This document shows, one piece after another, positions 33,976 through 43,041 of a stretch of 64,000 nt of DNA (position 1 is its first letter; each line of letters begins with the position of its first letter). The DNA is from Nostoc commune NIES-4072 (GTDB lineage: Bacteria; Cyanobacteriota; Cyanobacteriia; Cyanobacteriales; Nostocaceae), in contig NZ_BDUD01000001.1 in the NCBI RefSeq assembly GCF_003113895.1, positions 5,371,608 through 5,435,607 of the forward strand. Direction: 5' to 3'. Both the position numbers and the translations under genes were made by a program. A model generated the notes under the pieces. That model saw only the letters and a list, made by a program, of their open reading frames with translations, did no database searches and was not told the origin of the DNA.

Positions 33976-35349
33976 ATGAACTCTACCACCGAAAAACGTA
34001 TCGCCTTGATTTCCGTCCACGGAGATCCGGCGATTGAAATAGGGAAAGAAGAAGCTGGGGGACAAAATGTTTATGTGCGTAACGTGGGTGAAGCACTAGC
34101 GCACCTGGGATGGCAAGTTGATATGTTTACTCGCAAAGTGAGTCTGGAGCAAGACTCGATTGTTGAACACAGTGAGAATTGCCGCACTATTCGTTTAAAA
34201 GCTGGCCCCCTTGAGTTTGTGCCGCGAGATGAAATTTTTGAATTTCTGCCAGAATTTGTAGATAATTTCCTCAAATTTCAAGTAAAAAATGACTTTACAT
34301 ACCAATTAGTTCACACTAACTATTGGCTCTCTAGTTGGGTGGGTATGGAGTTAAAGAAAATCCAACATAGTAAACAGATTCACACCTACCACTCTTTAGG
34401 AGCAGTCAAATACAACACCATAGAAAATATTCCTCAGATTGCTACTGTGCGATTAGCAGTAGAAAAAGAGGTGTTGGAAAAAGCAGAGCGAATTGTAGCG
34501 ACAAGTCCGCAAGAACAGCAACACATGCGATCGCTAGTTTCCACTAAAGGTAATATCGACATCATTCCCTGTGGTACAGATATTCAGCGCTTTGGCTCGA
34601 TTGCACGAGAAGCAGCCAGAGCTAAATTGGGGATTGATAAAGAAGCCAAAGTAGTATTATATGTAGGGCGTTTTGACCCACGCAAAGGGATAGAAACCTT
34701 GGTGCGTGCAGTAAACGAGTCTGGTTTACGTGACTCTAAAAATCTTCAGCTAATTATTGGTGGTGGTAGTACTCCAGGTAACAGCGACGGCATTGAGCGC
34801 GATCGCATTGAGCAAATCGTCAACGAATTGGGGATGATCAACTTTACCACTTTTGCTGGTCGTCTGAGTCAAGATATTTTGCCAACTTACTATGCAGCTG
34901 CTGATGTTTGCGTTGTTCCCAGTCACTACGAACCCTTTGGACTCGTAGCGATCGAAGCGATGGCAAGCGGTACACCAGTGGTAGCAAGTGATGTCGGCGG
35001 ACTTCAGTTTACTGTAGTTAATGAAGAAACTGGTTTATTGGCAGCACCGCAAGATGTAGATGCCTTTGCATCTGCCATTGACCGAATTCTTTTAGCTCCA
35101 GAATGGCGTGATGAATTGGGTAAAGCTGGTAGAAAGCGCGTCGAAACTAAGTTTAGCTGGGATGGTGTAGCACATCAACTGAGTGAACTTTACACCGAAC
35201 TGTTGCAGCCACAACCAGTAGCATCAACAGCAAAAGAACTAGTAGAGTCAACAGCCGAACTAGTGCAGTCAGCAGCAAAAGAACTAGTGGAGTCAACAGT
35301 CGAATTAGTGCAGTCAACAGCAAAACAGCCAGTTTTGGTTGCTAAATAA
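33976..35349 (+). CDS. GT4-family glycosyltransferase (sucrose-phosphate synthase-like)
   Basis: 457 residues, ATG start, GT-B fold. N-terminal ISVHGDP and GGQNVYVRNVGEALAHLGW.VDMFTRK are as in sucrose-phosphate synthase and MshA-type enzymes; the C-terminal nucleotide-sugar site is HYEPFGLVAIEAMASGTPVVAS. In heterocystous cyanobacteria such proteins include SpsA, so sucrose synthesis is plausible but unproven. Lacks a phosphatase domain. The last ~42 residues are an odd repeat tail (KELVEST.ELVQS twice). Single gene. Confidence 0.82.
   Translation: MNSTTEKRIALISVHGDPAIEIGKEEAGGQNVYVRNVGEALAHLGWQVDMFTRKVSLEQDSIVEHSENCRTIRLKAGPLEFVPRDEIFEFLPEFVDNFLKFQVKNDFTYQLVHTNYWLSSWVGMELKKIQHSKQIHTYHSLGAVKYNTIENIPQIATVRLAVEKEVLEKAERIVATSPQEQQHMRSLVSTKGNIDIIPCGTDIQRFGSIAREAARAKLGIDKEAKVVLYVGRFDPRKGIETLVRAVNESGLRDSKNLQLIIGGGSTPGNSDGIERDRIEQIVNELGMINFTTFAGRLSQDILPTYYAAADVCVVPSHYEPFGLVAIEAMASGTPVVASDVGGLQFTVVNEETGLLAAPQDVDAFASAIDRILLAPEWRDELGKAGRKRVETKFSWDGVAHQLSELYTELLQPQPVASTAKELVESTAELVQSAAKELVESTVELVQSTAKQPVLVAK
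35226..35335 (+). repeat. In-frame tandem repeat at the 3' end of the glycosyltransferase gene
   Basis: Two and a partial copies of a ~45-base unit (CAGCAAAAGAACTAGT..., GAGTCAACAG, GAACTAGTGCAGTC) encode A-K-E-L-V-E-S-T-x-E-L-V-Q-S-x, an amphipathic helical tail with heptad spacing. Confidence 0.85.
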
Positions 35350-35458
35350 TTCTCTTGGGTAACAGATAATGGTGAATGGGTAACTTGGAAATAACCAATA
35401 ATTTTATTTTCCTAGTCGTCACTGACCATTACTCAATCATTTATTCTAAATATTCTCT

Positions 35459-35508
35459 AGGCTGAGTGATTTCCATTATTAGTTTAATTAGTGGAAATTA
35501 CTTAGCCT
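35459..35508. terminator. Long hairpin after the glycosyltransferase gene
   Basis: AGGCTGAGTGATTTCCATTA pairs with TAATTAGTGGAAATTACTTAGCCT-type sequence over ~20 bases with few mismatches, 110 bases after the stop. AT-rich sequence follows. The rest of the 380-base gap to rqcH shows no gene. Confidence 0.5.
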
Positions 35509-35729
35509 ATTTATTTATATACCTTGATATGACAAAAATCGACACTAAAAAATGTATAAAAAGGGTAACCTATGATTTAAGTGCTGGGAGTCTGTCTGAA
35601 TAATAGATTTCTGCGTTAGCTATCACCAAACCAAGTAACCGCTATGATAGTTGAGGTCTGCTATGCTTTGACTAAACGAAGATAAAAGCATAGCGATCGC
35701 TACCATTTGAATGTTAACAACTAATCGCT

Positions 35730-37457
35730 TTGCAACCAGTTGACTTTACCACTCTCACAGCTGCTTGTAGCGAAATCCGCGCTAACTGGCTACCATCACG
35801 CTTAGAACAGGTTTACCAGCGCGATCGCTACACTATTGCTATGGCATTACGCACCCTGAAACAGCGAGATTGGCTGCAAATTTCTTGGCATCCCCAAGCT
35901 GCACATATTTGCATCGGCGATCCACCACCGCGATCGCCAGATACCTTTACTTTTAGTCAACAACTGATACACCAATTAAATGGTTTAGCACTGGTAGCTA
36001 TTGAAGCGATCGCCCCTTGGGAGCGGGTTATCGATTTGCAATTTGCCCGTCGTCCCGGAGAAACCGCCCTATATCATGTCTATGCGGAAATCATGGGCAA
36101 GTATAGCAACGTCATCCTCACCGACGCCAACAATATAATTATCACCGCAGCTCATCAAGTAAGTCAGCAACAATCTAGTGTCCGTCCCATCCAAACCGCA
36201 CAACCTTATGAAACACCGCCAAAACTGACTGGAACTGTCCCCAGTTTGAACGAATCACAAGAACGTTGGCAAGAACGGGTAAGTTTAGTGCCAGGAGCAA
36301 TCAAGCGGCAATTGCTGAAAAGTTATAGTGGCTTGAGTGCAGCACTACTGGAGTTAATGCTGCTAGAAGCAAATATCGCACCAGAAACATCCACCGATAC
36401 TCTTAATCCTGACGATTGGCGACGGCTATTTGAACGTTGGCAAGAATGGCTGCAAGCATTGGATTCGGGTAAATTCCAACCCGCTTGGACAAAAGATGGC
36501 TACACCGTAATGGGTTGGGGTGCAGTTAAAAAGGTCAAGAATATCCAGGAGTTACTCAACCGCTACTACAGTAACCAAATTGACCAACAGTTATTTTCTC
36601 AATTGCGCCATCAGTTGAGCCAGAAATTGAATAATATTCTGGCGAAATTACAGAATAAGGCTCAAACCTTTAAGACGCGCTTGCAGCAATCAGATCAAGC
36701 CGATGAATATCGACAGAAAGCTGATTTATTGATGGCTCACCTGCAAAACTGGGAACCAGGGATGAAAGAAATTATCCTTGCTGATTTTGATACAAATCTG
36801 CCAGTAGCGATCGCTCTGTTGCCAGATAAAAATGCTGTCCAAAATGCCCAAGGTCTTTACAAACAACACCAAAAGCTCAAACGCGCTCGTGCTGCCGTCG
36901 AACCGCTACTATTAGAAGTGCAGATAGAAATTGAGTATTTAGAACAAGTAGAAGCTGCGATCGCTCAGATAGACACCTACCAAACAGCAGAAGATTTGCG
37001 AGCTTTAGAAGAAATCCGCGAAGAATTGATTGGACAAAAGTATTTAGAAGATCCAGAATATCGCAGCCGCAGCGCCAATGAACCCCCCAGCACCAACTTT
37101 CATCGTTACCTGACCCCTAACGGCTTTGAAGTATTAATCGGTCGCAACAATCGCCAAAATGACCAATTGACCTTTCGTGTAGCTGGGGATTATGACTTAT
37201 GGTTCCACGCTCAAGAAATTCCAGGGAGCCATGTGCTATTACGTCTAGAACCCGGTGCTGTTGCAGAAGAAGCTGATTTACAATTTGTAGCTAATCTTGC
37301 CGCCTACTACAGTCGCGCCCGTCAGAGTGAACAAGTGCCAGTAGTTTACACTCAGCTAAAACACGTTTACAAACCCAAAGGAGCAAAACCAGGAATTGCA
37401 ATTTACAAGCAGGAAACCATCCTCTGGGGAAAACCACAAATGGTCGTTAGTCATTAG
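35730..37457 (+). CDS. rqcH: NFACT/RqcH ribosome quality-control factor
   Basis: 575 residues. Start is TTG at 35730: no ATG/GTG precedes it in frame, and MQPVDFTTL is the family's usual N terminus. NFACT-N domain (residues 1-~260, ARRPGETALYHVYAEIMGKYSN), coiled-coil NFACT-M (~270-430) and the NFACT-R RNA-binding domain (GFEVLIGRNNRQND, DLWFHAQEIPGSHVLLR). RqcH binds stalled 50S subunits and adds alanine tails to nascent chains. Often labelled fibronectin-binding protein. Standalone. Confidence 0.92.
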   Translation: MQPVDFTTLTAACSEIRANWLPSRLEQVYQRDRYTIAMALRTLKQRDWLQISWHPQAAHICIGDPPPRSPDTFTFSQQLIHQLNGLALVAIEAIAPWERVIDLQFARRPGETALYHVYAEIMGKYSNVILTDANNIIITAAHQVSQQQSSVRPIQTAQPYETPPKLTGTVPSLNESQERWQERVSLVPGAIKRQLLKSYSGLSAALLELMLLEANIAPETSTDTLNPDDWRRLFERWQEWLQALDSGKFQPAWTKDGYTVMGWGAVKKVKNIQELLNRYYSNQIDQQLFSQLRHQLSQKLNNILAKLQNKAQTFKTRLQQSDQADEYRQKADLLMAHLQNWEPGMKEIILADFDTNLPVAIALLPDKNAVQNAQGLYKQHQKLKRARAAVEPLLLEVQIEIEYLEQVEAAIAQIDTYQTAEDLRALEEIREELIGQKYLEDPEYRSRSANEPPSTNFHRYLTPNGFEVLIGRNNRQNDQLTFRVAGDYDLWFHAQEIPGSHVLLRLEPGAVAEEADLQFVANLAAYYSRARQSEQVPVVYTQLKHVYKPKGAKPGIAIYKQETILWGKPQMVVSH

Positions 37458-37464
37458 TAATTGG

Positions 37465-37492
37465 GCATTGGGCATTGGGCATTGGGCATGGA
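37465..37492. repeat. Heptanucleotide tandem repeat (TTGGGCA)n
   Basis: About four copies of ATTGGGC directly after rqcH. Same family as tracts at 39866-39945, 44584-44617 and 56490-56530. Confidence 0.8.
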
Positions 37493-37656
37493 GAATTGGG
37501 TAATAATCAATAGTTTTTCTTCCCCTGCTCCCCCTGCTCCTCTACTCCCCTCCTTTTCTACCCTGCGATTTGCTGAATTATCCTGATAGATAGAAGCTTT
37601 TAAGCTTTATTCGGATCTTTTTTGATGAAGTTTCACGAAAAATCTGTGTTGACTGT

Positions 37657-37786
37657 TACAATATTGTTAAGAAAAGTTGCCCGTTGCATTTTGGGAACGC
37701 GCAATTGGGTTTTAACTCTCTTGAGAAGACAACGCAAAAAAAAATTTTCCAGACCAGCTGTGGGAGGCTGGTCTTTTTGTTTTTTA
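37657..37786 (+). ncRNA. Candidate small RNA with strong intrinsic terminator
   Basis: An extended -10-like TACAAT (37657-37662) is followed by ~90 bases without coding character, then a clear intrinsic terminator at 37751-37786. The nearest upstream gene ends 290 bases earlier with repeats in between, so a separate short transcript (start near 37668) is the simplest explanation. No known cyanobacterial sRNA motif was recognised. A short frame overlapping the region runs through the terminator and is not credible. Confidence 0.4.
37751..37786 (+). terminator. Strong intrinsic terminator
   Basis: AGACCAGC-TGTGGGAG-GCTGGTCT: perfect 8-bp stem, 8-base loop, then TTTTGTTTTTT. Textbook Rho-independent structure on the plus strand. 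Confidence 0.85.
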
Positions 37787-37821
37787 ATGGGTCGTAGGAT
37801 GTCCAAAAATAGCCAACGTGC

Positions 37822-37946
37822 CAATACGGTTCGGATAAGCATTTTTCACTTTCCTTGTGGTCTGGGGAAAGGGTAAGGGGTAAAGGGTAAAGGATGTATT
37901 GAAAACCTTTCCCCTTTTCCCTTTGCCCTTTAACCGAACCGTATTG
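37822..37946. repeat. MITE family CAATAC, copy A
   Basis: Starts CAATACGGTTCGGATAAGC and ends CCGAACCGTATTG (13-bp perfect terminal inverted repeat). Interior has GGGGAAAGGGTAAGGGG and CCTTTCCCCTTTTCCC arms that pair into a long hairpin. Flanked by 10-bp direct repeats GCCAACGTGC (37812-37821) and CCCAACGTGC (37947-37956), 9 of 10 identical. Related copies at 44640 and 47781. Confidence 0.85.
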
Positions 37947-38021
37947 CCCAACGTGCTATAAAACCACACCATTTTTACACCAATAACAAGCGCTGAAATA
38001 GAGTTATTTAGATAAACAAGA

Positions 38022-38051
38022 AACCCCTGAAGGCTAAGACTTTCAGGGGTT
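38022..38051. terminator. Hairpin beside tRNA-Phe, bidirectional
   Basis: AACCCCTGA and TCAGGGGTT form a 9-bp stem around 12 bases; TTTT follows on the plus strand. On the minus strand it lies 11 bases past the tRNA 3' end and probably terminates it. Confidence 0.65.
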
Positions 38052-38061
38052 TTTATGATTA

Positions 38062-38134
<73 letters not shown>

Positions 38135-38209
38135 TGGGGCTTTTGTGAGCCACGATTAATCAATGTAGCAAACATCCAATAAAATAGCAAGCCCTTGGAG
38201 AAAAAAGAT

Positions 38210-39079
38210 TTACGCGGCTTTCAAATTCAACTTAAACCAGATGAAAACGGCTACAAATAGCAGAAATTGCACAAGAACAATACTTGGGCCAGAAGCAAAG
38301 TTAAAAATACCTGACACAATGATGCCAGCAATACTGCTAATAGAACCAACTATCACTGACATGATTAGAAAGCGGCTAAAGTGGTGACTCATCAGTTTGG
38401 CGGTGGAGGCGGGAATCACCAAAAAGGCGTTCACTAGTAAAACGCCGACAGCTTTAATCGCTACAGCAACGGCGAGTGAAAGCAAGACCACAAAAACGTA
38501 GCGGTACAACTGGACGGGAATACCTTGAACTTGTGCTACATCGGGGTTAAGGGTCAATAAAATTTGCTGGCGCAGAGTTGATAATAAAAATATGCTGCCT
38601 CCCACAAGTACTAGCAGCGTCAAAATCAAATCTGTGGTATCGATCGCTAGAATATCGCCGAACAGCACAGCCATCAAGTTGCCACGATATCCTTTAATTA
38701 GGCTAGTGAGAATCACACCGATCGCTAATGCCCCAGATAGGACTATGCTAAGGACGCTATCGCTACCTAAGTCGGTTTTGTCGATAAAGTAGAGGACAAT
38801 AACCCCAAAAACCAACGTGAAAGGTAACAGCATCCAAGTCGGATTTATTTGTAGCAGCACACCTAACGCCACACCTACTAATGCTGCATGACCAACTGCG
38901 TGGCTGAAAAAAGATAACTGGCGCAAGGTGACAAAACTACCCAACATCCCGCCAAGTATTCCCATCAACACAGCACCGACGATCGCACGCTGCATAAAAG
39001 GGAATGTTAACAAGCTTACCAAGTCATTAGTATTGGCGATCGCAAGCCTTGCTATCTGACAATCATTGAAGAAATTCAT
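38210..39079 (-). CDS. znuB: Zinc (Zn/Mn) ABC transporter permease
   Basis: 289 residues, ATG start. Eight to nine membrane helices of the ABC-3 family; typical GSFVTLRQLSFFSHAVGHAALVGVALG and the conserved VGVLLVNAFLVIPASTAKL segment. Imports zinc (possibly manganese) with the ATPase 11 bases upstream and the binding protein beyond it. Third gene of znuACB order on the minus strand. Confidence 0.92.
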   Translation of the reverse strand: MNFFNDCQIARLAIANTNDLVSLLTFPFMQRAIVGAVLMGILGGMLGSFVTLRQLSFFSHAVGHAALVGVALGVLLQINPTWMLLPFTLVFGVIVLYFIDKTDLGSDSVLSIVLSGALAIGVILTSLIKGYRGNLMAVLFGDILAIDTTDLILTLLVLVGGSIFLLSTLRQQILLTLNPDVAQVQGIPVQLYRYVFVVLLSLAVAVAIKAVGVLLVNAFLVIPASTAKLMSHHFSRFLIMSVIVGSISSIAGIIVSGIFNFASGPSIVLVQFLLFVAVFIWFKLNLKAA

Positions 39080-39090
39080 ATTTATGGATA

Positions 39091-39867
39091 TTAATGTTGG
39101 TGCTGGTAACGGCTAAAACCTGGGCCGTAGGTTGCTAATAGGTTTTGCGGTGAAAGGGCAATTTCTGGCTTACCAGTACAAACAATGCTTTGATTCAGGC
39201 AAAGCACGCGATCGCAATGGCGATTTACCATATCAATATCATGAGAGACTTGCAATACCGTCCAACCTTCCTGACGCTTTAATTCATTTAGCAAAGCGTA
39301 AAAATCTGCTGAACCTTGCACATCAACACCAGCAAAGGCTTCATCGAGTACCAAGAGTTTGCGAGGCATTACCAAACAATAAGCCAATAAAACCCGCTTG
39401 AGTTGACCACCGCTAAGAGTACCAATAGCTTGATGCTGTAAATGATAAGCATCGGTTCGCCGTAAAGCTTCTCCTACGGCTGCCGATTTTTCTCGGTCTT
39501 GTCTCCACAGCCTGGAGAAAAATAAATCCCCTTTTTTCGCTTCTTTGTCCCATCCAAGTCCTACTAATTCGCTCACAGAAATGGGAAAGCTGCGGTCAAA
39601 AATGAAGTTTTGCGGCATATAGCCCAACAAGTGACGTAAACGCCCCAGTCTTGCAATTGGACGACCTAAAATTTCAATCGTACCAGCACTTCGAGGTATC
39701 AAATCTAAAACTGCTTTTACCAGAGTACTTTTACCAGCACCATTGGGGCCGACGATAGCTGTATCTGTTCCTGGCAATAATTCAAAAGAAACATCTCGAA
39801 CAGCTAGATAGCTGCCTTGATAAACAGTTAATCCTTCTACTTTTAAAATAGCAATGTCATTAGTCAT
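39091..39867 (-). CDS. znuC: Zinc ABC transporter ATPase
   Basis: 258 residues, ATG start just inside a heptamer repeat tract. Walker A GPNGAGKST, signature LSGGQLKRV, Walker B LLVLDEAF, switch His in LQVSHDIDMV: all intact. The Mn/Zn ABC family typically has the MPQ Q-loop seen here (GYMPQNFIFDRSFPISV). Between znuA and znuB; the upstream repeat lies in the znuA-znuC gap. Confidence 0.93.
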   Translation of the reverse strand: MTNDIAILKVEGLTVYQGSYLAVRDVSFELLPGTDTAIVGPNGAGKSTLVKAVLDLIPRSAGTIEILGRPIARLGRLRHLLGYMPQNFIFDRSFPISVSELVGLGWDKEAKKGDLFFSRLWRQDREKSAAVGEALRRTDAYHLQHQAIGTLSGGQLKRVLLAYCLVMPRKLLVLDEAFAGVDVQGSADFYALLNELKRQEGWTVLQVSHDIDMVNRHCDRVLCLNQSIVCTGKPEIALSPQNLLATYGPGFSRYQHQH

Positions 39868-39945
39868 TGGTCATTAGTCATTGGTCATTGGTCATTGGTC
39901 ATTGGTCATTGGTCATTGGTCATTGGTCATTGGTCATTGGTCATT
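39866..39945. repeat. Heptanucleotide tandem repeat (TTGGTCA)n
   Basis: Roughly eleven copies of CATTGGT / CATTAGT in a row between znuA and znuC, the ZnuC start codon lying at its edge. Perfect copies in the centre indicate recent slippage. No spacers, so not a CRISPR. Confidence 0.9.
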
Positions 39946-39980
39946 TGCAAAGGACAAAGGACAACTGACAAATGACAAAC

Positions 39981-40994
39981 CTATTTACATGCCGTTTGCA
40001 GAGTTTGCAAGTTAGCTTTCATCGCCTTGAAATAATGCTGTGGATCTGTTTCGCCAGTTTCTAGAGAATCCAGAGGACGCAAAGTTAATTTTAAATCTTT
40101 GGAGAGGCTCGATAGAAGTTTGTTATCTACTCCTGGTTCACTAAATAAAGCTTTAACTTTGTACTTCTTCACCGCATTGACTGCATTTTGCACATCCGTT
40201 GGTGAAAGTTGATCTTCGGGAATTTGTACTACAGCAACTTGCTTGAGGTTATAGCGTTTAGCTAAATATGGAAACGCATCATGAAAGGTAATAAAGGTAC
40301 AACTAGGAGTTTTTTGCAAAGTCAGTTGAAATTCGCTGTTTAAACTTTCTAATTCTTTAATATAAGTCGCAGCATTCGCCTCATAAGTTGCTTTGTTCGC
40401 TGGGTCAGCAGCAATTAATCCATCCCGAATATTAGTTACTTGCTGTTTTGCCAAAACTGGATCTAACCAAACGTGAGGATTACCTTGGGTGTGTTCCTCG
40501 TCTTTTTCCTCTTGAGACGTTTTTACAACGGGTGAAATTTCATTTAAGGGTTTAATACCAATACTTGCATCAATTTCCGCTAATTTGCTGTTTTGGGCAT
40601 TTTTAACAGTATTTTCCAGAAATCCCTCCAAACCTAAACCATTTTTTACTAACACATTCGCAGTTGCGATCGCTTTGACATTTTCGGGTGTCGCTTGGTA
40701 TTCATGCACCTCCGTACCAGGTGGCACTAAAATTTCTACATCTGCCACATTCCCAGCTACTGCCTTAGTAAACAAATATATTGGCAAAAACGTTGTCACT
40801 ACTTTAGTTTTTTCCGACTGCACCGACGGGGTAGAGGCAGCTTCCTGTGCTTGCGGCGACTGTTCGGAAGTTGTTCCCTGATTTGGATTCGATTGACTAC
40901 AGCCAGTAGTTATTGACAACATCAGCAAAGCAATTATCGGCAAGATACCGCTTTTTTGCTTGCTTGTTCTAATTCCTCTACAATTCACAATCAC
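39981..40994 (-). CDS. znuA: Zinc ABC transporter substrate-binding lipoprotein
   Basis: 337 residues from GTG 40994, which has GGGGAG seven bases upstream; a longer frame to 41051 would run into the operator-like site. Lipoprotein signal ending in lipobox SITTGC, then ZnuA-type domain: metal His in EVHEYQATP, a short acidic/His loop (EEKDEEHTQGNPHVWLDP), ITFHDAFPYLAKRY, and Asp/Glu in ALFSEPGVD. Captures Zn2+ in the periplasm for ZnuBC. Confidence 0.92.
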   Translation of the reverse strand: MIVNCRGIRTSKQKSGILPIIALLMLSITTGCSQSNPNQGTTSEQSPQAQEAASTPSVQSEKTKVVTTFLPIYLFTKAVAGNVADVEILVPPGTEVHEYQATPENVKAIATANVLVKNGLGLEGFLENTVKNAQNSKLAEIDASIGIKPLNEISPVVKTSQEEKDEEHTQGNPHVWLDPVLAKQQVTNIRDGLIAADPANKATYEANAATYIKELESLNSEFQLTLQKTPSCTFITFHDAFPYLAKRYNLKQVAVVQIPEDQLSPTDVQNAVNAVKKYKVKALFSEPGVDNKLLSSLSKDLKLTLRPLDSLETGETDPQHYFKAMKANLQTLQTACK

Positions 40995-41058
40995 ATATTT
41001 TCTCCCCAAAACGGATGCTGACTCTGCCTCTGTCAAAATTCCTATTGACAAGTTTATA

Positions 41059-41073
41059 CTATAATAATTCTCA
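41059..41073. promoter_or_regulatory. Zur-box-like operator between znuA and porin gene
   Basis: On the minus strand TGAGAATTATTATAG matches the 7-1-7 pattern TGATAATNATTATCA described for Anabaena Zur at about 11 of 14 arm positions; an adjoining TGAGAATGAGAAT adds a second half-site. It lies 65 bases upstream of znuA and 239 bases upstream of the divergent porin gene. Zinc-dependent repression is inferred. Confidence 0.5.
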
Positions 41074-41311
41074 TTCTCATTTTAGGCACATAATATTATT
41101 CTGGATTTCCTGTGTAATGAATGACAACAAAACTTTTTTAGACGGTACAACCCTCTGCAATTTAGTTTTCCCTGAATAATTAGGGTTTCTTGACTTTTTT
41201 TGTTAAAAAGGTTGCTTACTTCTGATAAGATTGCTGACAAATATTCTCATAAAATACACGTTTGAAAAAACGTGGTTTGGGTGTGAGTTGGATATCAGTG
41301 TGAGGAGAGAA

Positions 41312-42919
41312 ATGGAAAAATTCTGGAAATATCTGCTAGTTAGTCCAGCAGTCTGCTGTGTCATGCTATTTTTTAATACTGCTACATTTGCAGGTGAAAC
41401 ATCGGGAAAGTCTGAAATCAATCAACCGCAAGTTTCAGCTAATCCAGATATAAGAGTTACGAACATAGCGCCAGCTCATCCAATGGCGCAAGTTACATCT
41501 GTGTCTCAATTTTCTGATGTACAACCCACTGACTGGGCATTTCAAGCATTGCAGTCCTTGGTTGAACGCTATGGGTGTATTGCAGGATACCCAAATAGCA
41601 CTTATCGCGGTAATCGGGCATTGACGCGGTATGAGTTTGCGGCTGGTTTGAATGCTTGTCTTGACCGCGTTAACGAACTTATTGCTACAGCCACAGGCGA
41701 TTTAGTTAACAAACAAGATTTAGCCACATTACAAAAGCTGCAACAAGATTTTTCAGCCGAACTGGCGACACTCCGAGGTCGTGTGGATGCAGTAGAAGCT
41801 AAAACTGCTGAATTGGAGGCGAATCAGTTCTCAACCACAACTAAACTGCAAGGACAAGTTGTCGCAGTCGTTAGCGATGTTTTGTCAGGAAATACAGTCA
41901 ACGGTGCGGAAAATACAACTTTAGGGGCACGAGCGCGGATAGAACTTGTGACCAGCTTCACAGGAAAGGATACACTATTTACCAGAATCCAGGCTAATAA
42001 TATTCTCAGCCCTAACATTGGTACACCAGAGGGCAACTTATTTTTTGCTGGCGAGGATGGTACTACTAATGCTGCTATAGATGCACTCTTGTACAGATTT
42101 CCGTTGGGCGAAAAAACAGAGGTTGTGGCTATTGCCAACGCAGGTGCAGCAGATGACCTTACCAATACTATTAATCTCTTTGACGGTGATGGCTCTTTTG
42201 GTGCTTTGTCCACCTTTGGTACACGCAACCCAATTTATGGCCAGATAAACGGCGCAGGGTTAGGAGTAACCCACGAGTTCGGTGAAAAATTGGCACTAAG
42301 TCTAGGGTATTTGAGTGGTACAGCTAATGACCCTACGCCTAGTAATGGTTTGTTTAATGGTTCTTACGGTGCGCTAGCACAGTTGACAGTTAAACCAAGC
42401 GATCGCATTACTATCGGTTTAACTTACATCAATTCTTACAACCAACCACTACTTACGGGTAGCAATGCAGCAACTCTCGCGCCCTTAGATTTAGATGGCA
42501 ATGGTACGTTAGATTCCCGATTTTCCAGTAATTCTTACGGTGTCCAAGCATCCATCGGCATCACTGATAATATCGTCTTAGGTGGTTGGGCTGGATACAC
42601 CAACAGCCGCACATTAAATGGCGATCGTGGAGAGGTTGATATTTGGAACTATGCCGTCACTCTCGGCTTTCCTGACCTCGGTAAAGAAGGTAACTTAGCA
42701 GGTATCATCGCTGGTGTGGAGCCAAAAGTGACAAGCTCTAACATCGCAGGATTAGATAGAGATCAGGATACATCCTATCATCTTGAGGCATTTTACCAAT
42801 ATAAGCTGACTGACAATATCACCATTACTCCAGGAGTCATCTGGTTAACATCGCCAGATCATAACAATGACAACGATGATGTTGTAATTGGCGCGCTGAG
42901 AACCACATTCAGTTTCTAA
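41312..42919 (+). CDS. SLH-domain, OprB-type outer-membrane porin
   Basis: 535 residues from ATG 41312 with GAGGAGAG upstream. Signal peptide (residues 1-~27), one SLH domain (~75-130: FSDVQPTDWAFQALQSLVER..CIAGYP...FRG-like NR.LTRYEFAAGL), a coiled-coil spacer (DLATLQKLQQDFSAELATL), then an OprB-like 16-strand barrel ending in LRTTFSF. Cyanobacterial major porin type. Divergent from znuA across a Zur-like site, so it may be a zinc-responsive porin; some Anabaena porins are Zur-regulated. Confidence 0.9.
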   Translation: MEKFWKYLLVSPAVCCVMLFFNTATFAGETSGKSEINQPQVSANPDIRVTNIAPAHPMAQVTSVSQFSDVQPTDWAFQALQSLVERYGCIAGYPNSTYRGNRALTRYEFAAGLNACLDRVNELIATATGDLVNKQDLATLQKLQQDFSAELATLRGRVDAVEAKTAELEANQFSTTTKLQGQVVAVVSDVLSGNTVNGAENTTLGARARIELVTSFTGKDTLFTRIQANNILSPNIGTPEGNLFFAGEDGTTNAAIDALLYRFPLGEKTEVVAIANAGAADDLTNTINLFDGDGSFGALSTFGTRNPIYGQINGAGLGVTHEFGEKLALSLGYLSGTANDPTPSNGLFNGSYGALAQLTVKPSDRITIGLTYINSYNQPLLTGSNAATLAPLDLDGNGTLDSRFSSNSYGVQASIGITDNIVLGGWAGYTNSRTLNGDRGEVDIWNYAVTLGFPDLGKEGNLAGIIAGVEPKVTSSNIAGLDRDQDTSYHLEAFYQYKLTDNITITPGVIWLTSPDHNNDNDDVVIGALRTTFSF

Positions 42920-43021
42920 TACCAATTTGAAAAGAGAATGCGACAAATAGACCATTTGTAGAGACGCGATTCATCGCGTCTTTACCCAAGGATGTGTTGC
43001 AATCATTAATTGAATTGGTAT
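42919..43021. repeat. Inverted-repeat element with HIP1-like hairpin
   Basis: Ends ATACCAATTT and GAATTGGTAT are inverted (9 of 10). At its centre AGACGCGA-TTCA-TCGCGTCT (42962-42981) is a perfect hairpin. It starts at the porin stop codon. Similar GAGACGCGAT...CGCGTCT units are frequent in Nostoc intergenic DNA. Confidence 0.65.
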
Positions 43022-43041
43022 AATTTTCAAAATCTCCAAAG

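Noticed and set aside
37622..37876. Plus-strand open frame of ~84 codons after rqcH
   Set aside because: It reads through a strong intrinsic terminator and into MITE copy A; no ribosome site or family resemblance.
39866..39945. Possible CRISPR array
   Set aside because: Direct 7-base repeats without spacers; a simple tandem repeat. No cas genes in the window.
40995..41051. Longer N terminus for znuA
   Set aside because: Would start eight bases from the Zur-like site; GTG 40994 has a strong ribosome site and gives a normal lipoprotein signal.
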